Positions 44,883 through 53,623 of a DNA stretch of 64,000 bases are shown one piece after another. The notes under the pieces are model-generated. The model ran no database searches. It worked only from the letters and a program-made list of their open reading frames with translations, and was not told the DNA's origin. The DNA is from an uncultured Granulosicoccaceae bacterium. Lineage in GTDB: Bacteria; Pseudomonadota; Gammaproteobacteria; Granulosicoccales; Granulosicoccaceae. The position numbers and the translations under genes are program-made. Positions within the stretch are counted from its first letter, which is position 1. Each line of letters starts with the position of its first letter. The DNA lies in assembly GCA_938041955.1 (NCBI GenBank), contig CALISD010000071.1, positions 1-64,000 of the forward strand. Direction: 5' to 3'.

Positions 44883-45791
44883 TTGAGCACCGATAAAGTT
44901 GAAAATATTGCTCGCGTAGTAGCCAACCATGGCACCGAACTGACCCTAGCCACCGAAAGCGGTGATCGAATAGTCGCCAGCCCGAAAAAGAAGCTTGGCC
45001 TGATCGTCACGGGAGATTTAGTTCAGTGGCACCCGGAGGAACACGGCAATGCTCGCGTCACCGAGGTGTTGGACAGGCACGGCACACTGGCCAGAACCGA
45101 CAGGCTCGGGCACGCTAAACCAATAGCAGCCAATGTGAGCCAACTGCTTGCGGTAACTGCACCAAAACCGCCGTTTGACACCTTACTTATCGATCGCTAC
45201 TGCATCGCAGCGCATAACATCGGTGCTGACCTGGCTGTCGTGATCAACAAGGAAGATCTGATAGACGGCGATACAGCACAACAAGCTGACGACATCGAAT
45301 CGCTCTATAGCAAAATTGGATATCCAGTCGTTCGCTGCAGTGTAAAACAAGATCACGGCCTGGATAACATTCGCAAAATACTCAACGATCAGGTGAGTAT
45401 TCTTGTCGGGCAATCGGGCGTCGGAAAATCTTCACTGCTCAATGCGCTCTTACCAGAACAAGGCATTAAGACCGGACCGCTATCAGTAAACTCTGGTCTT
45501 GGACGGCACACAACAACCGTCACCAACTGGTACGACCTGCCCAACAGCGGCGCGATCATAGATTCACCCGGAGTACGTCAGTTTTCACTCGAACATCTGG
45601 CAGGTGTAGATATTCAAGCCGGGTTTCGAGAAATCTCCACATTGGCCGCGAGCTGCAAATTCAACGACTGCAGCCACGTGCACGAGCCAAGCTGTGCGGT
45701 GTTAGATGCCTTAGCTGCAGATGAAATAAGCGCCCAACGCTACCAGCACTTTCAACAACTCGCGGGCGCGAGCGATCCTTCCGGTGGGTAA
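44883..45791 (+). CDS. rsgA: Small ribosomal subunit biogenesis GTPase RsgA
   Basis: 302 residues. OB fold, then a circularly permuted GTPase (G4 NKED before G1 GQSGVGKSS, then DSPG), and a C-terminal zinc finger with [14 protein letters not shown]. It checks 30S maturation. The start is a TTG at 44883. Confidence 0.95.
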   Translation: MSTDKVENIARVVANHGTELTLATESGDRIVASPKKKLGLIVTGDLVQWHPEEHGNARVTEVLDRHGTLARTDRLGHAKPIAANVSQLLAVTAPKPPFDTLLIDRYCIAAHNIGADLAVVINKEDLIDGDTAQQADDIESLYSKIGYPVVRCSVKQDHGLDNIRKILNDQVSILVGQSGVGKSSLLNALLPEQGIKTGPLSVNSGLGRHTTTVTNWYDLPNSGAIIDSPGVRQFSLEHLAGVDIQAGFREISTLAASCKFNDCSHVHEPSCAVLDALAADEISAQRYQHFQQLAGASDPSGG

Positions 45792-45825
45792 GACCTAAGA
45801 AAAATAGCTTTTCACGAAAATAGTT

Positions 45826-45831
45826 TATAAT
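45826..45831 (+). promoter_or_regulatory. Perfect -10 hexamer upstream of idh
   Basis: TATAAT stands 80 nt before the idh ATG. No good -35 is found at 16-18 bp (TAGCTT at 15 bp is the best), so the promoter call is tentative. GTCGG-TTA-CCGAC directly follows as a small palindrome. Confidence 0.35.
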
Positions 45832-45910
45832 TGTCGGTTACCGACGCCGTTCACGTCGAATTCAAAACAATGCAACGGGCGCAGCGCGCCCAAATCTCCA
45901 GGCGACATTT

Positions 45911-48142
45911 ATGTCTGATACAAAAATAATATATACCAAAACTGATGAAGCACCGGCACTTGCCACTTTGTCGTTACTTCCTATTGTCAGAGCGTTTTCC
46001 AAGTCTGCCAATATATCGATTGAAACTGCAGATATTTCACTGGCGGCACGCCTCCTGAGCGTCTTCAATGACAAACTACCTGCAGACCAGCAGGCTGAAG
46101 ATTACCTGCAAACATTGGGAGCGCTGGCTAAAACACCTGAAGCCAACATCATAAAATTACCCAACATCAGCGCATCCGTTCCACAACTGAAGGCAGCCAT
46201 CGCCGAGCTTCAGGCGAACGGATACAAAATACCAGACTACCCTGACGAACCGTCAAACGACGAAGAAAAAGACAATCGTAGCCGCTATGACAAAGTCAAA
46301 GGCAGCGCAGTTAACCCGGTTTTACGTGAGGGCAACTCTGACAGGCGAGCTCCAGCCGCCGTTAAAAACTACGCCAAAATTAACCCACACAGAATGGGTG
46401 CATGGTCTGCAGATTCAAAAACATCGGTTGCCACAATGGGTGATGGTGATTTTCAGGCGAATGAAAAATCTATCACTATGAGCGCAGCGGACAAGCTTAG
46501 TGTTGTGCATATCGCAAAAGACGGAAGCTCCACCACCCTTAAAGACTCTATTCCTGTGCTTGACGGGGAGATTATCGATGCCACTTACCTGAGTAAGCGG
46601 GCTCTAATAGATTTTCTAGGTAAGCAAATCCAGTCTGCCAAAGATCAAAATCTGTTGTTCTCATTGCACCTGAAAGCAACAATGATGAAAGTATCTGATC
46701 CCATTATTTTCGGCCATGCGGTGGAAGTATTTTTTGCAGATCTTTTTGCCAAGCACAGCGATGCACTCAATGAAGCGGGTGTTGACGTGAGAAACGGCTT
46801 TGGCAACCTGGTGAAAAACATTGAAGCCCTGCCGGCTGAAAAACAAGCTGACATAAACAAAGACATTGACGCTGTTTATCAGACACGTCCTGATATCGCC
46901 ATGGTCAACTCGGACAAAGGCATCTCTAATCTGCATGTGCCCAGTGACATTATTATTGATGCATCAATGCCAGCTATGATCCGCAGCTCCGGGAAGATGT
47001 GGAACCATGAAGGCGCTCAGCAGGATGCGCTCGCTGTGATCCCGGACAGCAGTTACGCTGATTTATACACCCGGACAGTACAGTTCCACAAAGACAATGG
47101 TGCATTTGATCCCACCACCATGGGGACGTGCCCGAATGTCGGCCTGATGGCGCAAAAAGCTGAAGAATACGGATCACACGATAAAACATTTGAGATACCA
47201 GCAGATGGATCAGTACAGCTGAAAAACTCAATAGGTGAGGTATTAATAGAGCACGACGTAGAAGCCGGTGACATCTGGCGCTGCTGTCAGGTGAAAGATG
47301 CGCCTATTAAAGATTGGGTAAAACTCGCTGTTGCCCGTGCAAAAGCCACCCAATGGCCAGCGGTTTTCTGGCTCAACTCCGAGCGCGCGCACGATGCCGA
47401 GTTGATCAAAAAGGTAAAACACTACTTAAACGAACATGACACAGCACAGCTCGATATAAAGATAATGTCAGTCGGGGAAGCCACTGACTACACACTTGAA
47501 CGCATAAAGAATGGTGAAAACACGATCTCGGTCACCGGCAATGTGTTACGAGACTACCTTACCGATCTGTTCCCTATTCTTGAACTTGGTACCAGTGCAA
47601 AAATGCTGTCCATCGTTCCGCTTATGAACGGTGGCGGGTTGTTTGAAACAGGCGCAGGCGGCTCTGCCCCGAAACACGTGCAGCAGTTTGTACAGGAAAA
47701 TCATTTACGTTGGGACTCGCTCGGAGAGTTTCTCGCACTTGCCGTGTCACTTGAGCACCTGTCAGAAACTACCGGCAACGAAGCGGCTGCTATTCTCGGC
47801 GATACACTGAACGACGCGACCGAGAAACTCTTAACCAATAGAAAATCCCCTTCTCGCAAAGTACGTGAACTTGATACGCGAGGCAGCCACTTTTATCTTG
47901 CAATGTACTGGGCTGAAGCGCTGGCCTCTCAAAAAGAAGACACCAAACTCGCCGCTGTTTTTACTACCTTGGCCCAGGCACTTAAAGACGATGAAGATAA
48001 GATTGTCGCTGAACTGAATACTGTTCAGGGCAAGCAGGTAGACATTGGTGGTTACTACTTCCCTAACGATGAAAAAGCTTCTGAAGCCATGCGCCCAAGT
48101 AAAACGCTCAACAGTCATTTAGAACAGTTTGCTACAGCATAA
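45911..48142 (+). CDS. icd2: Monomeric NADP-dependent isocitrate dehydrogenase
   Basis: 743 residues, the size of the monomeric class and unrelated in sequence to dimeric Icd. It oxidatively decarboxylates isocitrate to 2-oxoglutarate in the TCA cycle. Family blocks include [39 protein letters not shown] and [22 protein letters not shown]. Length and ends are complete. It is monocistronic, with a hairpin following at 48200-48228. Confidence 0.97.
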   Translation: MSDTKIIYTKTDEAPALATLSLLPIVRAFSKSANISIETADISLAARLLSVFNDKLPADQQAEDYLQTLGALAKTPEANIIKLPNISASVPQLKAAIAELQANGYKIPDYPDEPSNDEEKDNRSRYDKVKGSAVNPVLREGNSDRRAPAAVKNYAKINPHRMGAWSADSKTSVATMGDGDFQANEKSITMSAADKLSVVHIAKDGSSTTLKDSIPVLDGEIIDATYLSKRALIDFLGKQIQSAKDQNLLFSLHLKATMMKVSDPIIFGHAVEVFFADLFAKHSDALNEAGVDVRNGFGNLVKNIEALPAEKQADINKDIDAVYQTRPDIAMVNSDKGISNLHVPSDIIIDASMPAMIRSSGKMWNHEGAQQDALAVIPDSSYADLYTRTVQFHKDNGAFDPTTMGTCPNVGLMAQKAEEYGSHDKTFEIPADGSVQLKNSIGEVLIEHDVEAGDIWRCCQVKDAPIKDWVKLAVARAKATQWPAVFWLNSERAHDAELIKKVKHYLNEHDTAQLDIKIMSVGEATDYTLERIKNGENTISVTGNVLRDYLTDLFPILELGTSAKMLSIVPLMNGGGLFETGAGGSAPKHVQQFVQENHLRWDSLGEFLALAVSLEHLSETTGNEAAAILGDTLNDATEKLLTNRKSPSRKVRELDTRGSHFYLAMYWAEALASQKEDTKLAAVFTTLAQALKDDEDKIVAELNTVQGKQVDIGGYYFPNDEKASEAMRPSKTLNSHLEQFATA

Positions 48143-48199
48143 AGATAAAGGCCAGCCAGATCAGATTGAGCAGTTGGCAAACAAAGACATCGCCACGCC

Positions 48200-48228
48200 A
48201 GTGTGCTGAATTCTTAATTCAGCACACT
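48200..48228 (+). terminator. Strong hairpin after idh
   Basis: A perfect 13-bp stem, AGTGTGCTGAATT (48200-48212) with its complement (48216-48228), has a 3-nt loop. There is only a short AT-rich tail, so it may work as a Rho-assisted terminator or 3' protection. Confidence 0.6.
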
Positions 48229-48325
48229 TAATATTCTGTGGCCCACGACTAACACCGCCTCTCTGATTAAGCGGCGCATCTTGCATCGCCCTAATTTTTC
48301 GGTAAATCGACCAAGCCCTGCTCGA

Positions 48326-48391
48326 CGGACACGCGACGCGTCAGCGAGTGGGCAACCCCTCTCGTAGGAAACCCAAGGCGTCAGCGAGTGG
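48326..48391. repeat. Two 40-bp tandem copies of the dispersed repeat
   Basis: Copies begin at 48326 and 48366, exactly 40 bp apart. Shared core: GACGCGTCAGCGAGTGG in the first and AAGGCGTCAGCGAGTGG in the second. They lie in the 300-bp gap between idh and the histidine kinase gene, which has no supported gene. Confidence 0.8.
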
Positions 48392-48445
48392 ATCAAGCCC
48401 CCACACGCAAAACGTAGCGACAGTACCATGATCAGACACAAACCC

Positions 48446-50554
48446 TCAGGCCTCCGCAAACCGTGGGAACGAAACCGAAAATATCACCGACCCCCTATCG
48501 CTGATATTCTGCGCGCTACACCCTGCCTGATGAAAATCTGCAATGAGCTTGACTATATGCAAACCGAACCCCATATGCGGTTGGTCATCTCTTGAGTCTC
48601 TGACACTCACCATCGGTTCAAATAACTCGCTTGATGGCAGCGGCAGGGCGCTGCCAGTATTTTCAATTGCCAGATCAATGTTGTGCTCAGTTCCACTCAG
48701 CCACATTATTATTTCGCTTCCCGGCGTACTAAAATCAACCGCGTTTGAGATGAGCTTATCCAACATTTGATGAAGCAACTCAACCGATGCCTCAACAGTG
48801 GCTGTGGTTAGGCTATTTTCAATTCGTAACACCACGCCCCTGTCTGCGTGCAAACTGTCATAAACTTCTCTCGCAACTTTTATCCAGTCAATCAGATCAA
48901 CCTGCACTTTAGTTGAGCGCTGTATGGTTTGTTCCACACTACTGGCTTCAGATAAATTTCTAATCAATCGTTGCAGCCTTTCAGCACCAAGCTCTGCGCG
49001 CTCGATCGACGCGGTAGTTTTTGCATCGAGTGCAGACTTATCAATACCTTCAAGCGAGGTAGACACCACACTTAGCGGCGTTCTTAACTCGTGCGACAAT
49101 CGAGAACCAAGCGACTGCAGGTAACTTGTATAGCCATCCAGCCTTTTTATAATGGTATGAAAACTTCGCGACAAATCACCTATTTCATCTGGCGCTACAG
49201 AGCCTTCAACCGACCCGACAATCACCCCGTCACGTGTGACCGATTGTTCAATACTGTCACGAAGCATTTTAACCCGCCATGAAATCAGTGATGCGAAGCC
49301 AATTAACACCAACGCAATCAGAGACACAGCAAGACCGAATATCTTGACCAGCCTGAGCATTGCCGCCTCGGTAAAAGCAGTCAGAGATGCTCTGGGTTGC
49401 TGCACCAATAGGTACCCGTAAAGATCATCATCACGACTAATATCAAAAACCGAGGCATGAAACACACGTCGGTATTTGTCCTTTAGAAATTCCGGCTTTT
49501 CTTTGAGATCGGCAAATAGCTGAAACTCGCGCACGCCCAACTTGCCGTTGTCAATCTCCGGGAATTTTCGGGTCTTTACATTGCGCTCAAGCGACCACGT
49601 GATAAACCGGTACAACACCGCATCAAACAGATTCTTGTCTGCAGGTGCAAAGTCGCGTACTGCGGTATCTGGCAGGCGCTGATCGGAGTCTGCAAGCATC
49701 CATCCCTGCCCGTTAAAAACGCGTACCCGCATGCCGGGCTCAGTAAACAATGCCAATTGATCACTTAACCCCTTGTCTACAACATGGAGCTGGCCCACGT
49801 CATCAGGCTCATCCGGATCAAACATTCCGGTCCACCGATGTACCGGATCATTTGCATCAACATCAATCACCGACAACGCAAACTTACCCTCTAAGGGCAT
49901 CGGCATTCTCAATTCGACATGGTAGCCATCTGCAGACTCAGCCAGCGCCGCGCGAAAATCATTGCCAGTACGTATCGGGCGCACTCCCTCCACAGCGGCA
50001 TCAAAATATCGCCCCACTTCTAATCCCGGCGCCTCCCATCGGAATGTATAGCGTCTAATATTTGAATTCGAATCAGGAACCCGAATAACCAACTGATCAC
50101 CCGTCGCCATTTTGTTGCTTGTCGGCTGGTGATAGTTGATTTGCTGATCTTTAACTTTCACAAAAAGGTATAAATAACTGCCACGTACGGCACTGAGCAC
50201 TGTGAATGAACTGGCAGAGTCCTGGTCTATCGGCTCTACCGAGACCTTATTCATTGAATAACCGAATGCCCGTGGATCCATCTCAAACGCTGACCAATCA
50301 TCTGCATAACCGTCGAGTAAAATGTTGTTGCTTAATCGTCCTGCAAGTAGCGTTTTCGATTCTGGCCGGACGCGAGCACTAAGATTTGCCAATCCGTCGA
50401 TAACCGAACTGGCCGCAGCAACAGAGTCTTCCTGTGACTGATCGAGTTGATCCTCCCGCAAGTTGCGATCAAGCTCCCCAATGAACAGAAACAAAGCCCA
50501 GGGCAGTATCAGTAGAGACAGACACACAAGCGCTAATTGCGCACGCAAATTCAT
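48446..50554 (-). CDS. pdsS: Sensor histidine kinase of the marine-sortase-associated type
   Basis: 702 residues. A first membrane segment (about 7-27) and second (401-425) enclose a large periplasmic domain with a beta-sandwich, CBM9-like pattern (ILLDGYADDWSAF at 78-90, LYLFVKVKDQQIN at 128-140, TGDQLVIRVPD at 151-161). HAMP follows, then HisKA with His488 in LSHELRTPL, and an HATPase with MGFGLHIVKLI. Length, domain order and partner match the kinase that accompanies a proteobacterial dedicated sortase (recalled as TIGR03785). No sortase or LPxTG target gene is in this window. Confidence 0.85.
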   Translation of the reverse strand: MNLRAQLALVCLSLLILPWALFLFIGELDRNLREDQLDQSQEDSVAAASSVIDGLANLSARVRPESKTLLAGRLSNNILLDGYADDWSAFEMDPRAFGYSMNKVSVEPIDQDSASSFTVLSAVRGSYLYLFVKVKDQQINYHQPTSNKMATGDQLVIRVPDSNSNIRRYTFRWEAPGLEVGRYFDAAVEGVRPIRTGNDFRAALAESADGYHVELRMPMPLEGKFALSVIDVDANDPVHRWTGMFDPDEPDDVGQLHVVDKGLSDQLALFTEPGMRVRVFNGQGWMLADSDQRLPDTAVRDFAPADKNLFDAVLYRFITWSLERNVKTRKFPEIDNGKLGVREFQLFADLKEKPEFLKDKYRRVFHASVFDISRDDDLYGYLLVQQPRASLTAFTEAAMLRLVKIFGLAVSLIALVLIGFASLISWRVKMLRDSIEQSVTRDGVIVGSVEGSVAPDEIGDLSRSFHTIIKRLDGYTSYLQSLGSRLSHELRTPLSVVSTSLEGIDKSALDAKTTASIERAELGAERLQRLIRNLSEASSVEQTIQRSTKVQVDLIDWIKVAREVYDSLHADRGVVLRIENSLTTATVEASVELLHQMLDKLISNAVDFSTPGSEIIMWLSGTEHNIDLAIENTGSALPLPSSELFEPMVSVRDSRDDQPHMGFGLHIVKLIADFHQAGCSAQNISDRGSVIFSVSFPRFAEA

Positions 50555-50608
50555 AGCGATTTACAACGAAGGTGCGTTATATAGCAACACGATGCGCAAA
50601 AGCTTTGG

Positions 50609-51298
50609 CTATGCAAGCCAGCGGTAACCCATACCGTATGCAGTTTCAATTTGATCAAACTGCTGATCTACCGCTAAAAACTTTCGTCGAATCCTTTTGA
50701 CATGTGATGTGACGGTAGCATCGTCCAGTACTACGTTGGCAGCATCCATTAGCTGTTGGCGGGACTTAACATGCCCAGGAAACACCACTAACGCATGCAC
50801 CATCCATAACTCCGTTACTGATAGGGTCACCGCTTGTGACTGCCACGTGGCGGTCATACGCTTCATGTCTAATTCCAATCCACCCGTTTTAATGGTGTCT
50901 TCAGGAAGATCCGGTTGATTGTGGGCATCGACCCGCCTGAAAAGAGCAACCACTCGCGCAACGAGATGAGCAAGACTGATGTCTTTGGTGAGATAGTCGT
51001 CAGCACCCAATCTCAATCCTGAAATGGTGTCGAGCTCGGAATCAAGTGCCGTTAAAAAAACAATAGGCAGCACGGGAGCCATGTTACGCAATTGACGACA
51101 CAGCTCAAAGCCACCCTCGGCTTCGTCGCCCAGTCCGACATCGATAATGGCGAGATCGGGCAATTGCTGTTCAAACGCTGCCATTGCATCAGGGCGATTA
51201 CCGTACACAGCGACTTCATAACCATACCGCTCCAGCGCATCACGATAATTCACCTGCAGCGATGGCTCGTCTTCGACTAATGCTACTGATCTACCCAT
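50609..51298 (-). CDS. pdsR: OmpR-type response regulator paired with the sortase-type kinase
   Basis: 229 residues. Receiver domain with VEDEP (8-12) and phospho-acceptor Asp53 in LAIIDVGLGD; the run EGGFELCRQLR and LRLGADDYLTKDISLAHL match the sortase-associated regulator (recalled as TIGR03787). The C-terminal winged helix (ATVTSHVKRIRRKFLAVD...YGMGYRWLA) binds DNA. It sits 54 bp upstream of its kinase gene on the same strand. Confidence 0.88.
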   Translation of the reverse strand: MGRSVALVEDEPSLQVNYRDALERYGYEVAVYGNRPDAMAAFEQQLPDLAIIDVGLGDEAEGGFELCRQLRNMAPVLPIVFLTALDSELDTISGLRLGADDYLTKDISLAHLVARVVALFRRVDAHNQPDLPEDTIKTGGLELDMKRMTATWQSQAVTLSVTELWMVHALVVFPGHVKSRQQLMDAANVVLDDATVTSHVKRIRRKFLAVDQQFDQIETAYGMGYRWLA

Positions 51299-51866
51299 TG
51301 GCTTTAATGACTTGAGTTAACACGGCTGGACATTCGGGTTAGAGGTAAAAATGGCTCTTGCCTGAAGCAGTATGCTACCACAAGCCCCCTGCTCGGCATC
51401 GATCACCCCCGCCCAACTCAGTCATTTTCCTACCTTTAACCGCTAACTGCCAGAGTTGACGAAGCCCGCCCAAAGGAAGCCGACGCATCAGCGAGTGGAC
51501 AAACCCAGCTCGCAGGAAACCCGACGCGTCAGTGAGTGGACAAACCCGCTCGTAGGAAATCCGACGCGTCAGCAAGTGGACAAACCCGAAGCCTCAGCAA
51601 AGAACCATCCCCCGCCCAAAGACCCCTTCCGAAAGACCAGCCACAGAGGCATTATTGCCCCTAAACGCCTGGTATTAACTAGCAGGCCCAGATTGCCGCT
51701 AAACTATTAATTATCACAATTATGACCAAACGGACGTTGGAACTCGCATTGTGGTCGCAGCTATTATAATCGTGCAGCCTAATCTCTGGCACCGTAAGTC
51801 AGAACAATTTAACCACCGCCTCATTTGGCAACATCATCTTATTGGCGAAATACCGGAGTCACTACA
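51299..51866. other. Intergenic region with tandem repeats
   Basis: About 568 bp between divergent genes. It carries the 40-bp tandem array at 51474-51590 and probably the promoters of both neighbours, which I cannot place. No gene is supported. Confidence 0.6.
51474..51590. repeat. Three 40-bp tandem copies of the dispersed repeat
   Basis: Copies begin at 51474, 51514 and 51554, exactly 40 bp apart, with a degenerate fourth. Each reads AGGAA-CCGACGCGTCAG-AGTGG-ACAAACCC with few changes. The whole unit is repeated, with no unique spacers, so this is not CRISPR. Confidence 0.85.
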
Positions 51867-53528
51867 TTGGAAACTGAACGCGAATCAATGGACTTTGACG
51901 TTGTCATTGTGGGCGGCGGACCCGCCGGACTGGCCACAGCCTGTAAATTGATGCAGCTGGCAAAAGAAAGCGAGACCGAACTGTCCGTGGTAGTGCTTGA
52001 AAAAGGCTCAGAGATCGGAGCGCATATTCTGTCGGGCGCGATTCTCGAACCCAAAGCGCTAAACGAACTTTTCCCGGACTGGAAAGAAAAAGGTGCTCCG
52101 CTCAACACAGAAGTCACCGGCGATGAAATGCATTTCTATACCGGTATGGAAAAGTCCATAAAAGTACCGAACTTCATGATTCCAAAGCCCATGCACAACG
52201 ATGGCAATTACATCGTCAGCCTCGGCAATGTCGCCCGCTGGATGGGTGAACAGGCAGAAGCACTGGGGGTGGAAATATTTCCAGGCTTCGCAGCCGCAGA
52301 AATTCTTTATAGCGAAGACGGAAGCGTTGCAGGTGTTGCAACCGGTGACATGGGCATCGGCGCTGATGGTGAGAAAAAAGACAGCTTTGAACCGGGTATG
52401 GAACTGCGCGCTAAGTACACTATTTTTGCAGAAGGATGCCGCGGGCATCTGGGCAAGCAACTCATCAAAAAATACAATCTTGATGAAGGCAAAAGTCCGC
52501 AGCACTATGGCATAGGGTTAAAAGAGCTTTGGAAAGTAGACAAAGAGAAGCACCAACCAGGCCTGGTAGTTCATGGTGCAGGCTGGCCACTTGGTGAAAG
52601 CGGCGCCACGGGTGGATCGTTCCTGTACCACCTGGAAGATCAAATGGTAGTCGTCGGGTTAATAGTTGACCTCAACTACAGCAACACACACTTAAGCCCG
52701 TTTGATGAATTTCAAGTATTCAAACACCACAAGTCAGTCAAAACTGTACTTGAAGGTGGCGAGCGCATTTCGTATGGCGCAAGGGCTATTGTCAAAGGCG
52801 GATTGAACTCACTGCCGAAGATGACCTTCCCGGGCGGACTGATTGTCGGTTGCGATGCCGGTACATTGAATTTCGCAAAAATCAAAGGCAGCCACACCGC
52901 AATGAAAAGCGGAATGATCGCCGCGGAAACACTCTTTGAGGAATTAACAACAAACGCGGAAAGCACAGGCAAAGAGCTTGAATCGTTTACCGAAAACTTC
53001 AACAACAGCTGGCTTTATCAAGAGCTACACGCATCGCGCAACTTCGGCCCTGCAATGCACAAGTTCGGCACCTACATTGGCGGCGCATTCAACTACATTG
53101 ATCAAAACCTTCTAGGCGGCAAAATGCCGTTCACTCTAAAAGATGACACGCCCGACCACGCCACACTGAAAACCGCAGAGGAAAGCCCGAGCATCGAATA
53201 CCCCAGCCCGGACGGAAAAATCAGCTTTGACAAACCAAGCTCTGTTTTCCTGTCAAATACAAACCACGAGGAAGACCAGCCCGCGCATCTAACCTTAATC
53301 GACCCATTGATTCCCATTGGAACCAACCTGCCCAAATGGGATGAACCCGCTCAAAGATATTGTCCGGCGGGTGTGTATGAAGTCGTCGAGAAAGACAACG
53401 ACAAGCAGTTGCAGATTAATGCACAAAACTGTGTTCACTGTAAGACTTGCGATATAAAAGACCCTAGTCAGAATATTACCTGGGTGGTACCTGAAGGCGG
53501 TGGCGGGCCGAATTATCCTAATATGTAA
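51867..53528 (+). CDS. Electron-transfer flavoprotein-ubiquinone oxidoreductase
   Basis: About 553 residues. FAD-binding GGGPAGLATA near the start; C-terminal 4Fe-4S cysteines (YCPAGVYEV and CVHCKTCDIKDP). It passes electrons from fatty-acid and amino-acid dehydrogenases via ETF to ubiquinone at the inner membrane. The TTG at 51867 is preferred (GGAG at 8 nt; gives ETERESMDFDVV, the usual start) over the ATG at 51825, whose extra residues are not family-like. The ETF subunits are not in this window. Confidence 0.95.
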   Translation: METERESMDFDVVIVGGGPAGLATACKLMQLAKESETELSVVVLEKGSEIGAHILSGAILEPKALNELFPDWKEKGAPLNTEVTGDEMHFYTGMEKSIKVPNFMIPKPMHNDGNYIVSLGNVARWMGEQAEALGVEIFPGFAAAEILYSEDGSVAGVATGDMGIGADGEKKDSFEPGMELRAKYTIFAEGCRGHLGKQLIKKYNLDEGKSPQHYGIGLKELWKVDKEKHQPGLVVHGAGWPLGESGATGGSFLYHLEDQMVVVGLIVDLNYSNTHLSPFDEFQVFKHHKSVKTVLEGGERISYGARAIVKGGLNSLPKMTFPGGLIVGCDAGTLNFAKIKGSHTAMKSGMIAAETLFEELTTNAESTGKELESFTENFNNSWLYQELHASRNFGPAMHKFGTYIGGAFNYIDQNLLGGKMPFTLKDDTPDHATLKTAEESPSIEYPSPDGKISFDKPSSVFLSNTNHEEDQPAHLTLIDPLIPIGTNLPKWDEPAQRYCPAGVYEVVEKDNDKQLQINAQNCVHCKTCDIKDPSQNITWVVPEGGGGPNYPNM

Positions 53529-53544
53529 GTATGGTTGCCTTGAT

Positions 53545-53570
53545 GTGATAGGAATCCGCCTATCACTTTC
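53545..53570 (+). terminator. Hairpin terminator after ETF-QO
   Basis: GTGATAGG (53545-53552) pairs with CCTATCAC (53559-53566), followed by TTTC. It separates ETF-QO from the convergent sulfotransferase gene. Confidence 0.7.
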
Positions 53571-53623
53571 ATGTTAACCCCGCGGCAAGTCTTTTGCGCA
53601 CAGGATAAGAAGTCGAAATAAAA

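Noticed and set aside
51474-51590. CRISPR-like array at 51.5 kb and 48.3 kb
   Set aside because: The whole 40-bp unit is conserved, with no unique spacers, and no cas gene is in the window.
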